Source: Desertifilum tharense IPPAS B-1220
GTDB lineage: Bacteria > Cyanobacteriota > Cyanobacteriia > Cyanobacteriales > Desertifilaceae
Reading direction: 5' to 3'
DNA: 64,000 bases
Assembly: GCF_001746915.1 (NCBI RefSeq)
Contig: NZ_MJGC01000132.1
Coordinates: forward strand, 86,157 to 150,156
The notes beneath the pieces are model-generated. The model did not search any database. It saw nothing but the letters and a program-made list of their open reading frames with translations, and was not told the DNA's origin. The translations under genes and the position numbers were made by a program. Shown here piece by piece: positions 49,370-58,589 of this stretch. How positions within the stretch are numbered: the stretch's first letter is position 1; every line of letters starts with the position of its first letter.

Positions 49370-52300
49370 TTAACTGCCACCAATGCGGGCTACATCGCGG
49401 GCATTGGCTTCAAAGGCTGCCGTTAATGCCTCATCGCCGCTTAAACCAGAGGCGAGGGCATTTTCTAAGGCTTGTAACACGCGCTTGTAGTCTCTGGGCA
49501 TTACTCGGACAAACTTAGGCACCATTGCCTCCCAATTAGCTAAAATTCGCGTGGCTTTTTGGCTTTGGGTGTATTGGACGTGCTTCTCTAGGCTTTCGCG
49601 CAGGGCGGCTATTTCTTGGTCATTTTCCAAGGCTTCAAGATCCACCATTTGCGTATTGCAACGGCTGGCAAAATCGCCCTGTTCGTCGAGGACATAAGCC
49701 ACGCCGCCACTCATCCCGGCTGCAAAGTTACGCCCGGTGGGGCCAATGACGATCGCTTTTCCGCCCGTCATATATTCGCAACCATGATCGCCCACGGCTT
49801 CCACCACCGCATTCACCCCGGAGTTGCGGACGCAGAAGCGTTCGCCAGCCATGCCTCGGATGTAGGCTTCCCCGGAGGTTGCGCCATAGAAGGCGACATT
49901 CCCCGCAATGATATTTTCCTCAGCGATAAAGGTGGACTGGGTTGACGGATAGAGGATAATTTTGCCGCCGCTTAAGCCTTTCCCTAAGTAATCATTGGTA
50001 TCGCCTTCGAGTTCCAGGGTGACGCCTTTGGGGACAAATGCGCCAAAACTTTGGCCCGCACTTCCTTGGAAATGCAAATGCACGGTATCTTCGGGTAAGC
50101 CATCCCAATGATTTTTAGTGATTTCGTTACCGAGGATCGTGCCAACAACGCGGTTGGTGTTGGCGATGGGGAGGGTGGCTTTCACCTTCTCACCTTTGGC
50201 GATCGCCTCTTGGCACAGATCCAGCAATACCGTCATATCCAGAGACTTTTCTAAGCCGTGATCTTGGGGAATTTGGCAATAGCGCCCCACTTCTGGCCCC
50301 ACTTCTGGTTGATAGAGAATCTTCGAGAGGTCAATTCCCTTAGCTTTCCAATGGTCTACGGCTTGTTTGGCTTCTAGGACATCAGTTCGCCCGACCATTT
50401 CATTTAGGGTTCGGAAACCGAGTTGCGCCATAATTTCGCGCAGTTCAGCCGCCACGAAGCGCATAAAGTTGACCGTATGTTGCGGATCGCCGACAAAGTT
50501 TTTCCGCAATTCCGGGTTCTGGGTGGCAATTCCCGCCGGACAGGTGTTCAGGTGACACACCCGCATCATGATACAGCCGAGGCTGACGAGGGGGGCAGTG
50601 GAAAAGCCGAATTCCTCAGCCCCTAGTAGGGCAGCGATCGCCACATCGCGTCCGGTTTTCAGTTGGCCGTCGGTTTCAACCGCAATGCGCGATCGCAGGT
50701 TATTCAATACCAGGGTTTGATGGGTTTCTGCTAGCCCCAATTCCCAGGGTAAACCGGCGTGTTTAATCGAAGTTTGCGGAGAAGCCCCGGTACCGCCATC
50801 GAAGCCGGAAATTAACACAACATCCGCATGGGCTTTCGCCACGCCCGCCGCGATCGTGCCAACGCCGACTTCCGACACCAGTTTGACGCTGATCCGCGCC
50901 TTGCGGTTGGCGTTTTTCAGGTCGTGGATCAGTTCGGCTAAGTCTTCAATGGAGTAAATATCGTGGTGGGGTGGGGGAGAAATTAACCCAACACCGGGGG
51001 TAGAGTGGCGAACTTTGGCAATAGAAGGATACACCTTGCGGCCGGGGAGTTGCCCGCCTTCGCCCGGTTTTGCCCCTTGCGCCATCTTAATTTGGATTTC
51101 CCTGGCTTGGGACAGGTACAAGCTGGTGACGCCAAACCGTCCAGAAGCCACTTGCTTAATGGCGCTATTTTTCGAGTCGCCTTGCTCGTTCGTCCAAGTA
51201 TAGCGTTCCGGGTCTTCGCCGCCTTCCCCCGTATTGGATTTTCCGCCCAAACGGTTCATAGCGATCGCCAAAGTTTCGTGGGTTTCCTGGGAAATAGAAC
51301 CGTAACTCATCGCCCCGGTTTTAAACCGTTTGACAATGGTTTCAACAGATTCCACCTCTTCTAAGGGGATGGGTTCGCGGGTTTTAAATTGCAGCAAGCC
51401 GCGCAGGGTGTAGCGTTTCTGGTCTTGTTCGTTCACCAGGGTCGCATACTGTTTGTACAGGTCGTAATTGCCCTCACGGACGGCCCGTTGCAGGTTGTGG
51501 ATGGTTTGCGGGTTAAACAGGTGCGCTTCTCCATCTTTGCGCCACTGGTATTCGCCCCCCACATCGAGGGTATGACCGTTAACGTCGCGGTCGGGGAAGG
51601 CGTGGCTGTGTCGTAAGATCGCTTCGGTGGCGATCGCTTCCATATCGGCCCCTTCAATCCGGGAAGAAGTCCAGGTAAAGTAACGGTTAACAACCGTTTG
51701 ATTTAAGCCAATGGCTTCAAAAATCTGCGCCCCGCGATAGCTTTGGATCGTGGAGATGCCAATTTTAGAGGCGACTTTAACAACGCCTTTGGTAGCGGCT
51801 TTGATGTAGTTCTTATAAGCCGTTTTTTCCTCAACGTTGACAATTAAGCCTTGGGCGATCGCATCGCGAATGGTAGCAAAGGCTAAATAGGGATTGATCG
51901 CGCCGCAACCATAGCCGATCAGGGTGGCGTAATGATGCACCTCGCGGGGTTCTCCCGACTCTAGAACCAGCCCCACGCGGGTACGAGTCCCTTCGCGGAT
52001 TAGGTGGTGATGCAGGCCAGCAACGGCTAGCAGGGCAGGGATAGGGGCATTTTCGGCATCGATACCGCGATCGCTGAGAATAATGAGATTCACATCGTTG
52101 GCGATCGCCTGACTCGCGGCTGCAAACAGGGCCTCCAGCGCCGTCTCTAACCCCTGCACCCCGGCTTTGGGGTTAAATAAGATTGGCAGAGTCATCGACT
52201 TAAAGCCCGGTTCGCGAATAGTCTTGAGTTTGGCTAACTCTTCATTACTCAAAATCGGCGTTTTTAACTCAATTAACCGACAGCTTTCCGGTTCGGGCTT

Positions 52301-53962
52301 GAGTAAATTGCGTTCGCTACCAATGGTGGTTTCAGCAGAGGTGACAATTTCCTCGCGAATGGAGTCAATGGGGGGGTTTGTCACCTGAGCAAACAGTTGT
52401 TGGAAATAATCGTAAAGCAGTTTGGGGCGATCGGATAGCACCGCTAGCGGCGTATCGGAACCCATCGAACCCACGGCTTCTACCCCATCGCGCGCCATCG
52501 GCGTCAGTAGCAGGCGCAACTCTTCAAAGGTATAGCCAAAGGCAATTTGCTTTTGAATTAAAGACTGTCCTTCCGCAGCCGCTTCGATCCCTTCCGGGGC
52601 CTCCAGTTTAGGCAATTCCACCATATTCTGGTCGATCCACTCGCGGTAGGGATGGGCGGTGACGATGGGGGTTTTAATTTCCTCATCGGCAATAATCCGA
52701 CCGTCTTCTAGGCTAACTAAGAACATCCGCCCCGGTTGCAGGCGACCTTTGAGGGCGACGCGTTCTGGTTCGATGGGTAAGACTCCGGCTTCGGAAGCCA
52801 TAATCACCAAATCGTCCTTGGTGACATAGTAGCGCGAGGGGCGCAAACCGTTGCGGTCTAAGACTGCGCCAATACTGCGACCATCGGTAAACGCAATTGA
52901 AGCCGGGCCATCCCACGGTTCCATTAAACAGGAATGATACTCGTAAAACGCCTTTTTCTCATCGCTCATCGACTCATGATTCGCCCAGGGTTCGGGAATC
53001 ATCATCATCATGGCATGGGGGAGCGATCGCCCTGCCAAAACCAGCAATTCTAAGGCGTTATCAAAAATTAACGAGTCGCTGCCATCAATATTAATCAGCG
53101 GATGGGCTTTTTTCAGGTCGTCGCCGAACAATTCCGACTCCATCAACGACTGACGGGCGTGCATCCAGTTAATATTGCCCCGCAGGGTATTAATTTCGCC
53201 ATTATGGGCGATGTAGCGATAGGGGTGGGCGCGTTCCCAACTGGGGAAGGTGTTGGTACTAAAGCGGGAATGGACTAAGGCGAGGGCGCTTTCCATATCC
53301 GGATCGTGCAGTTCGGGGTAATATTGCCCCACTTGCACGGGCATCAGCATTCCCTTGTAAACCATTGTCCGACAAGAGAGGCTGCACGGATACCAATAGG
53401 GGTTAACCTGCGAGGCGCGCAGGGCGGTATGGGCGCGTTTGCGAATGACGTAGAGTTTGCGTTCAAATGCCAGTTCGTCGGCTAGGGTGGCGGCGCGTTG
53501 GATAAAGACTTGTTCGATGAAGGGTTCGCTATGTTTGGCGGTATTGCCAATCATTGAGTTATCAATGGGTACATCGCGCCAGCCGATGACTTGTTGACCT
53601 TCTTCGGCGACAATTTGAGCAAAGATTTCTCGGCTTTTCGCCCTAACTTCGGGATCGGGTGAGGTATAGATGCTACCCACCCCATATTGTCCGGGTTCGG
53701 GTAAGGCGATATTTTCGGAGGCGGTCACTTTTTGCAGAAATTTGTGGGGGACTTGCATTAAAATGCCCGCGCCGTCACCCGTATTCATTTCGCAACCGCA
53801 CGCCCCCCGGTGATCGAGGTTCAAGAGGATGGTGAGGGCTTGTTCTACAATGTCGTGGGACTTTTTCCCTTTTTGATGGACGATGAACCCGACACCACAC
53901 GCATCGCGCTCGAACTGTGGATCGTATAGACCCTGTTTGGGTGGCATTTTGTTGCTGTTCAT
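49370..53962 (-). CDS. gltB: Glutamate synthase, large (alpha) subunit
   Basis: 1530 residues. Transfers the amide of glutamine to 2-oxoglutarate, giving two glutamates. Domains: N-terminal glutaminase with nucleophile Cys 22 in ERDACGVGFIV (exposed after removal of a short prosequence), central domain, FMN-binding synthase domain with GEGGEDPERY, MAQGAKPGEGGQLPGRKV and the 3Fe-4S loop CIMMRVCHLNTCPAGIATQ, and the C-terminal GXGXG beta helix (AGERFCVRNSGVNAVVEAVG). With gltD in the same unit it is likely an NAD(P)H enzyme, not the ferredoxin type. Central to ammonium assimilation with glutamine synthetase. Confidence 0.97.
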   Translation of the reverse strand: MNSNKMPPKQGLYDPQFERDACGVGFIVHQKGKKSHDIVEQALTILLNLDHRGACGCEMNTGDGAGILMQVPHKFLQKVTASENIALPEPGQYGVGSIYTSPDPEVRAKSREIFAQIVAEEGQQVIGWRDVPIDNSMIGNTAKHSEPFIEQVFIQRAATLADELAFERKLYVIRKRAHTALRASQVNPYWYPCSLSCRTMVYKGMLMPVQVGQYYPELHDPDMESALALVHSRFSTNTFPSWERAHPYRYIAHNGEINTLRGNINWMHARQSLMESELFGDDLKKAHPLINIDGSDSLIFDNALELLVLAGRSLPHAMMMMIPEPWANHESMSDEKKAFYEYHSCLMEPWDGPASIAFTDGRSIGAVLDRNGLRPSRYYVTKDDLVIMASEAGVLPIEPERVALKGRLQPGRMFLVSLEDGRIIADEEIKTPIVTAHPYREWIDQNMVELPKLEAPEGIEAAAEGQSLIQKQIAFGYTFEELRLLLTPMARDGVEAVGSMGSDTPLAVLSDRPKLLYDYFQQLFAQVTNPPIDSIREEIVTSAETTIGSERNLLKPEPESCRLIELKTPILSNEELAKLKTIREPGFKSMTLPILFNPKAGVQGLETALEALFAAASQAIANDVNLIILSDRGIDAENAPIPALLAVAGLHHHLIREGTRTRVGLVLESGEPREVHHYATLIGYGCGAINPYLAFATIRDAIAQGLIVNVEEKTAYKNYIKAATKGVVKVASKIGISTIQSYRGAQIFEAIGLNQTVVNRYFTWTSSRIEGADMEAIATEAILRHSHAFPDRDVNGHTLDVGGEYQWRKDGEAHLFNPQTIHNLQRAVREGNYDLYKQYATLVNEQDQKRYTLRGLLQFKTREPIPLEEVESVETIVKRFKTGAMSYGSISQETHETLAIAMNRLGGKSNTGEGGEDPERYTWTNEQGDSKNSAIKQVASGRFGVTSLYLSQAREIQIKMAQGAKPGEGGQLPGRKVYPSIAKVRHSTPGVGLISPPPHHDIYSIEDLAELIHDLKNANRKARISVKLVSEVGVGTIAAGVAKAHADVVLISGFDGGTGASPQTSIKHAGLPWELGLAETHQTLVLNNLRSRIAVETDGQLKTGRDVAIAALLGAEEFGFSTAPLVSLGCIMMRVCHLNTCPAGIATQNPELRKNFVGDPQHTVNFMRFVAAELREIMAQLGFRTLNEMVGRTDVLEAKQAVDHWKAKGIDLSKILYQPEVGPEVGRYCQIPQDHGLEKSLDMTVLLDLCQEAIAKGEKVKATLPIANTNRVVGTILGNEITKNHWDGLPEDTVHLHFQGSAGQSFGAFVPKGVTLELEGDTNDYLGKGLSGGKIILYPSTQSTFIAEENIIAGNVAFYGATSGEAYIRGMAGERFCVRNSGVNAVVEAVGDHGCEYMTGGKAIVIGPTGRNFAAGMSGGVAYVLDEQGDFASRCNTQMVDLEALENDQEIAALRESLEKHVQYTQSQKATRILANWEAMVPKFVRVMPRDYKRVLQALENALASGLSGDEALTAAFEANARDVARIGGS

Positions 53963-54260
53963 TCTGTAAAATCGCCTAAAAAGAGCAAAGAGGGGAAGAT
54001 TTAGAGAGGGGAAATGGGGGGGTGATTAATTTGGATTGTCTAATAAAAAGCCGTTTTAGGGGCAGTTTTTAAGAAAATTGTCAGACTTTCCAGGAATGTT
54101 TCTTAGCTATTTTTCACATTCAACGATCGCGTTCTATAGAGAAAAAAAAGTGTCCGATGCCATCGATCGGACAAGTTACAGGATATCAATTAAATTGAGA
54201 TTGGGGCGTTTCTATTGTTAGCTTTTCCAGACAAATAGAGGACAACGATGATTCTAAACT
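53963..54260 (-). other. Upstream region of gltB
   Basis: 298 bases that hold the gltB promoter and the terminator of the small gene upstream (54142-54173). I looked for an NtcA site (GTA-N8-TAC) but saw no perfect one. The central part (about 54030-54130) is AT-rich. No coding frame. Confidence 0.45.
54142..54173 (-). terminator. Terminator of the 69-residue gene
   Basis: On the reverse strand TGTCCGAT pairs perfectly with ATCGGACA around a seven-base loop, followed by C and eight T. It shows that a transcript ends here and supports the gene at 54261-54470. Confidence 0.85.
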
Positions 54261-54470
54261 TTAGTAACTATCTTCTCCACCTACGGTCAGCATTGCTAAT
54301 AAGTGATTGGCACGGTTAAGGCGATCGGAGATGGCTTGTCGCCAGGTTAAGCTAATGTCAGAATCGGCGATCGCATCTTGGGCCAGTTGACGATAAGCAG
54401 CGCTTGTGGCGACATCCACGCTATCGAGCCAGCGGAGATTGTGATAAATCGTTTTAGGAGAAATGTCCAT
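54261..54470 (-). CDS. Small hypothetical protein
   Basis: 69 residues (MDISPKTIYHNLRWLDSVDV...). AAYRQLAQDAIADSDISLTW and RQAISDRLNRANHLLAML form helices. The ATG has AAGGAAGG upstream and a perfect hairpin terminator lies 90 bases after the stop, so it is a real monocistronic gene. No family is recognised, and no membrane segment is visible. Confidence 0.75.
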   Translation of the reverse strand: MDISPKTIYHNLRWLDSVDVATSAAYRQLAQDAIADSDISLTWRQAISDRLNRANHLLAMLTVGGEDSY

Positions 54471-54670
54471 TCAATTTCCTTCCTTAGTCTCAGGGGGGAG
54501 AACCTGCGGGGCCTCTGTAGAGGAGGGTCTTAACGTCCAGAACGATCGGCCCATTCAAGTTCGATCTCTGTAGTTCTCACTTTATTGTTGTTTTCGCTAA
54601 TCGCGATTGGTGCGATACAATTGTTGTCAGGTTTTTAACACAAGTTAAAAATCAGTCACCTTTATTTACG

Positions 54671-55444
54671 TCAATATCCCGATAATTTGCCGCGCCGTTT
54701 TGCCTCGCGTTCTGCTATCCTAAAAAGCAGCAATCCTAAGATAAAATAGGCAGCCCCGTTTAAAAGCGCGATCGCCACCGCCCCACCCTGCAACGTTTCG
54801 CCCCGCGCCATCACCGAACGCAACAACTCGGCACCGGGCGTCATCGGCAGCAGCCAACCCAACCCGCGCACGGAACTCGACCAGGTTTCCGTGGGTACCA
54901 TCAACACAAAAAACAGCAAAAACTGAAAAATCCCCAATACCTGCTGCACCCGCTTCAACAGCAGGGCGAGAGAACCCATCGCCATTGCCAACCCATAGGC
55001 CCCCAAGAGAACGGCAGCCAGAGGTAAGATTAAAACTGGAGGAAACGATAGCCGCGCCCCCGTTATCCCCATGACAATTAGTAACATCAGGGCATTGAGG
55101 AACAGTTGAATCGTTAAGTTACCTATCGCCCGGATCAGAAAAATCTGGGAAGCGCGAAACGGGGAAATAAACAGTTGTTCTAGGGTTCCCGTCTGGGCTT
55201 CTTGTTGCAACCCTCCAGCAATATTCCCCAGAATAAAGATCGACATTGACCAGAGAATGTATCCTATTACCAGGGAGTCAGCGCGATCGCCCAAAGAAAT
55301 CTCAGGCCCCGCAATAAACCGGGCGCTTTGAAAAATCCCGTAAAATGCCACCACCAGCCCGATAATTAAAGCAATGGTTTCGGTAAAATAGCGTCGCAGG
55401 ATAATCCATTCTCGCTTAAGTTCTGCTAGCAGTAGATTAAACAT
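54671..55444 (-). CDS. ABC-2 type transporter permease
   Basis: 257 residues with six transmembrane helices and a short basic C-terminus. EWIILRRYFTETIALIIGLV is the N-terminal coupling region; GGLQQEAQTGTLEQLFISPF is the typical ABC-2 motif, and the helix after ARLSFPPVLILPLAAVLL follows. Together with the upstream ATPase gene, which overlaps it by eight bases, it forms an exporter with two subunits. Polysaccharides, lipids or drugs are possible substrates; the sequence does not say. No accessory protein is present. Confidence 0.9.
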   Translation of the reverse strand: MFNLLLAELKREWIILRRYFTETIALIIGLVVAFYGIFQSARFIAGPEISLGDRADSLVIGYILWSMSIFILGNIAGGLQQEAQTGTLEQLFISPFRASQIFLIRAIGNLTIQLFLNALMLLIVMGITGARLSFPPVLILPLAAVLLGAYGLAMAMGSLALLLKRVQQVLGIFQFLLFFVLMVPTETWSSSVRGLGWLLPMTPGAELLRSVMARGETLQGGAVAIALLNGAAYFILGLLLFRIAEREAKRRGKLSGY

Positions 55445-56360
55445 TGCGGTTTTCTCGCACCAGCTTCAAAAAGATATCGGTTAAAGTTGCTTGTTCTTTC
55501 TCCACCCGCATCAAAGCCAGAGGTTTAAGAATCTCTAAAACCGGGTAAAGGCTTTCCGCCTGCAAAACCCGCAGAGTTTGGGCGGTGAGACACTCCACCC
55601 CCAAGGCGGTGAGTTGCCCTTGGCGTTGCGGATCGAGGGGGGTTTCCAGTTCAATATGGTAAGATTGCCCGGAAAACTGGCGGATCAAATCTGAGGTAGG
55701 TTCTTCCGCGACAATTTCCCCTTGGTTAATAATGGCAACTCGGTCAGACAGTTCTTCAGCGATCGCCAATTGATGCGTAGTTAGAATAATACCGCACCCT
55801 TCTTGAGCAATTTCTCGCACCAGTCGCTTAATATCTTCCGTCGCCTCAACATCTAAACCCAACGTTGGCTCATCTAAGAGTAACAGTTGCGGCTGGTGAA
55901 TTAAAGCAACTGCGATCGCCAATTTCTGCTGCATTCCCCGCGACAAACGGTCTACCCGCGTGTTTTGCTTATCGAGGAGGTGAAAGCGTTCCAACAACGC
56001 CCTCGCCCGCTGACGCGCCACCTTGGGCGCTAAACCGCGCAATACCCCAAAATACTCTAAATTCTCCTGGGGAGACAGCCGCCAGTAGACATTACGGTTG
56101 CCCTCTAAAACGGCCCCTAACAAGCGTAACGCCTTCGAGTCGCGGTGAGGATCGCGGTCTCCAATTCTCACCCACCCACCATCAGGATAAATTAACCCCG
56201 CAATCATCTTAATCGTTGTCGTCTTACCCGCCCCATTTGGCCCCAGAAACGCCAGAACCTCACCCGCCTTCACTTCCAAAGAAACATCTCGTACCGCCGT
56301 AAACTGCCGTCCCTTCTCTTGATAGGACTTGTGCAAGTGACTGGCTTTTAGCAAAATCAT
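55437..56360 (-). CDS. ABC transporter ATP-binding protein
   Basis: 307 residues from ATG 56360 (MILLKASHLHKSYQEKG); an in-frame start 57 bases upstream is less likely. Walker A FLGPNGAGKTTTIKM, signature LSRGMQQKLAIAVAL, Walker B LLLLDEPTLGLD and the H-loop His in ILTTHQ are intact. The C-terminal extension (about 220-307) is the kind seen in ABC-2 exporters. The last eight bases overlap the permease gene. Powers the export at the inner membrane. Confidence 0.95.
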   Translation of the reverse strand: MILLKASHLHKSYQEKGRQFTAVRDVSLEVKAGEVLAFLGPNGAGKTTTIKMIAGLIYPDGGWVRIGDRDPHRDSKALRLLGAVLEGNRNVYWRLSPQENLEYFGVLRGLAPKVARQRARALLERFHLLDKQNTRVDRLSRGMQQKLAIAVALIHQPQLLLLDEPTLGLDVEATEDIKRLVREIAQEGCGIILTTHQLAIAEELSDRVAIINQGEIVAEEPTSDLIRQFSGQSYHIELETPLDPQRQGQLTALGVECLTAQTLRVLQAESLYPVLEILKPLALMRVEKEQATLTDIFLKLVRENRNV

Positions 56361-56520
56361 CCGATTCTCGCCGCCTAAAATTTTGATTAAACAATGTTTA
56401 GATTGTCTTAATGGCAAAAAGTGCCAACCGCCCTCAGTTTTGCGCTGCTGGCTGCCTCTCAGGGAACAGCAAACCCCGCTTAAAATATACCCACTTCCTC
56501 ATCTCCTGCGAGTCACCCTC

Positions 56521-57138
56521 ATGAGCTATTCCACTGTCCAACCTGCAATTGAAATTCCCCCCGGCTATCTCAATATTATGGGCTATGTGGATGAATCCGA
56601 AGTCAACGGCCCCGGCTGTCGGGCGGTAGTGTGGGTACAAGGGTGCAGCCGCGCCTGTTCTGGCTGTTTCAACCCTGCCTCATGGTCTTTTGAGATTAAC
56701 CAGTTAATATCAATTGATGACCTAGCCGAGAAAATTCTCAGCAACCCTAAAAATCAAGGCGTCACCTTTTCCGGGGGCGAACCCTTTTGGCAAGCACCAG
56801 CTTTAGCAGAACTCGCGAAGCAGTTAAAAAGCGCTGGCTTAAGCGTCATGTCTTTTAGTGGTTTCACTCTAAAAGAATTACAATCTGACAAAGCCCCCAA
56901 GGGTTCCCAGGCGTTACTGGCACAACTCGATATTTTAATTGATGGCCCTTATGTCGAGTCTTTAGCGCTGAACGATCCTAATTCTCCCGTTTCTTCGCGC
57001 AACCAACAGGTGCATATTTTTAATCCCGCTTTTCAAGACCAAATTACCTGGGCAAGCGACCAAATAGAAATACACATTTTCAAAGATGGATCTCGTTTGG
57101 TGACAGGGTTTCGGGGGCGTCTGGAGTTGGAAGACTAG
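56521..57138 (+). CDS. NrdG-like radical SAM 4Fe-4S protein
   Basis: 205 residues from ATG 56521; the longer open frame from 56383 overlaps the divergent ABC gene region and is unlikely. The CSRACSGC motif (CxxxCxxC) at about residues 39-46 within VVWVQGCSRACSGCFNPASW binds the 4Fe-4S cluster; GVTFSGGEPFWQAPALAELA is the SAM-binding GGE loop; and DILIDGPYVESLAL is conserved in NrdG, the activase of anaerobic ribonucleotide reductase. No nrdD is in this window, so its target is unknown. A short MreB-like gene lies 52 bases on in the same direction. Confidence 0.85.
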   Translation: MSYSTVQPAIEIPPGYLNIMGYVDESEVNGPGCRAVVWVQGCSRACSGCFNPASWSFEINQLISIDDLAEKILSNPKNQGVTFSGGEPFWQAPALAELAKQLKSAGLSVMSFSGFTLKELQSDKAPKGSQALLAQLDILIDGPYVESLALNDPNSPVSSRNQQVHIFNPAFQDQITWASDQIEIHIFKDGSRLVTGFRGRLELED

Positions 57139-57190
57139 AGTTATCGCGATCGCACTTCAAGGAGTTATTGAAAGTTATGAATCCCCATCT

Positions 57191-57727
57191 ATGTTTAAGT
57201 TTCTAGCGTTCAGAACTTTGTATGTTCAGCTAAAACCCGACTGGTTATTGGTAAAATTGGTGTCTTCTCAGGGATCGCCTACTGAATATGCAGATATCCC
57301 CTGTATCGCTTTTAGGGGAAAAATTGAACCGGGCAGTTTAGGGGAAATAGAAAGCAATAAAGTTTTAGCAATCGGTCAACAAGCCATTCAACTGCATCAA
57401 CAACAAACTTCAACCACTTCATTATTAAACGGCTTTGAACATCCTCGCACAATTATTAGTAACTTTTTTGTTGCTGAATTAACCTTAAAGCACTTTATTC
57501 AAAAGACCTACCAAGGTCAAACTTCCATCATTGCCCCACAAATCATCATCCATCCCCTATCTCATCTAGAAGGCGGCTTAACTCAAATTGAAGCAAGAGC
57601 TTTAACAGAACTGGGAAGCCAAATGGGTGCAAGACAAGTCTTCCTTTATTTAGAGAATGATACCCCTTTACGCGATGAAGAAATTCTAAAGATTGATAAC
57701 CATAAACAGGTGATAAAAACGCTTTAA
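57191..57727 (+). CDS. Short MreB-like protein
   Basis: 178 residues. VLAIGQQAIQLHQQQ, FEHPRTIISNFFVAELTLKH, PQIIIHPLSHLEGGLTQIEA and ALTELGSQMGARQVFLYLEN correspond in order to parts of the first half of MreB-like actins, and to short proteins annotated as rod shape-determining that I recall from gammaproteobacteria. It lacks the second half of the actin fold, so it is unlikely to polymerise like MreB. N-terminal phosphate-loop residues (DLGTAN in MreB) are replaced by KPDWLLVK, so nucleotide binding is doubtful. Follows the NrdG-like gene by 52 bases. Confidence 0.65.
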   Translation: MFKFLAFRTLYVQLKPDWLLVKLVSSQGSPTEYADIPCIAFRGKIEPGSLGEIESNKVLAIGQQAIQLHQQQTSTTSLLNGFEHPRTIISNFFVAELTLKHFIQKTYQGQTSIIAPQIIIHPLSHLEGGLTQIEARALTELGSQMGARQVFLYLENDTPLRDEEILKIDNHKQVIKTL

Positions 57728-57810
57728 TCGTCAATCTTTGAATTGAGAACTAGCCAGATTTTGATTAATCAAGCGACTATTAAATATGAAGTCGCTTGAC
57801 TGTCTGAAAG

Positions 57811-58515
57811 TTAGAAAAAGAGGTGACTATCCGGCTGAATATTAATTTCCATCGGTACGGCTTGGGGAGGTGCAGAAAGTGCAAATAGAATTGCATCTGC
57901 TGCTGTTTGAGTCGATAACATCTTACTGCGATCTACCTTCAAACTGACATTATCCCAAAACGGAGAATCTACCCCTCCAAAATAGAATAGCGTGACTTTA
58001 ATTCCATAGCGTTTGAGTTCATCCGCCATACACTTGCTAAAGCCAACTACGCCAAACTTTGCGGCGCAGTAAGCCGAAGCCATCGCCATTGAATGCTTGC
58101 CCAAAATCCCCACAACATTGCAAATATGGCCGCTTTTCTGTTCTTTCATATACTCAGCAGCCGCTTGACAAGTGTAGAAGCTTCCCTTGAGGTTCACATT
58201 CAACATTGCTTCTAGATCGGCAGGTTCTAGCTTATTGTATTGTTTGAGAATTCCTGCACCTGCGGCATTAATCAGAATATCGATTTTGCCATAGTAGGAA
58301 GCCGCCTTCGCCATCAAGTCTTTTGCTTGCTGCGGATCGGTAATATCGGTAGGAACCGTTAAGCTATCCCCAGATAGGCTATTGGCTAGATTGGTTAAGC
58401 GCCCTTCGTCTCTCGCCGCCAGTACCAAATTAGCTCCTTGCGAGGCTAATTGTTGCACAACCGCCGATCCAATTCCACCCGTCGCCCCCACGACGACTGC
58501 CACTTTGTCTTGCAT
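57811..58515 (-). CDS. Short-chain dehydrogenase/reductase
   Basis: 234 residues. Rossmann start VAVVVGATGGIGSAVVQQL with GxxxGxG, an NAA motif in ILINAAGAG, and the active site with SAYCAAKFGVVGFSK (Tyr and Lys), and a Ser/Thr at the usual spot less clear (VVGILGKHSMAMAS). Classical SDR length. NADP(H) is likely, as Arg follows strand 2 (AARDEGR). Substrate unknown. It stands 74 bases after the GT61 gene on the same strand. Confidence 0.92.
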   Translation of the reverse strand: MQDKVAVVVGATGGIGSAVVQQLASQGANLVLAARDEGRLTNLANSLSGDSLTVPTDITDPQQAKDLMAKAASYYGKIDILINAAGAGILKQYNKLEPADLEAMLNVNLKGSFYTCQAAAEYMKEQKSGHICNVVGILGKHSMAMASAYCAAKFGVVGFSKCMADELKRYGIKVTLFYFGGVDSPFWDNVSLKVDRSKMLSTQTAADAILFALSAPPQAVPMEINIQPDSHLFF

Positions 58516-58589
58516 TGTCTTTACATTTCTTTACTTTATTTTAGCATAGCTCAAGATTGCTAAAGATTGAAATGATGGAACAGTCGATA

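Noticed and set aside
50367..53094. Several forward frames of 60-120 codons
   Set aside because: All are shadows of the gltB gene on the other strand, without start signals.
53963..54140. NtcA site before gltB
   Set aside because: No GTA-N8-TAC match in the proper place was found by eye.
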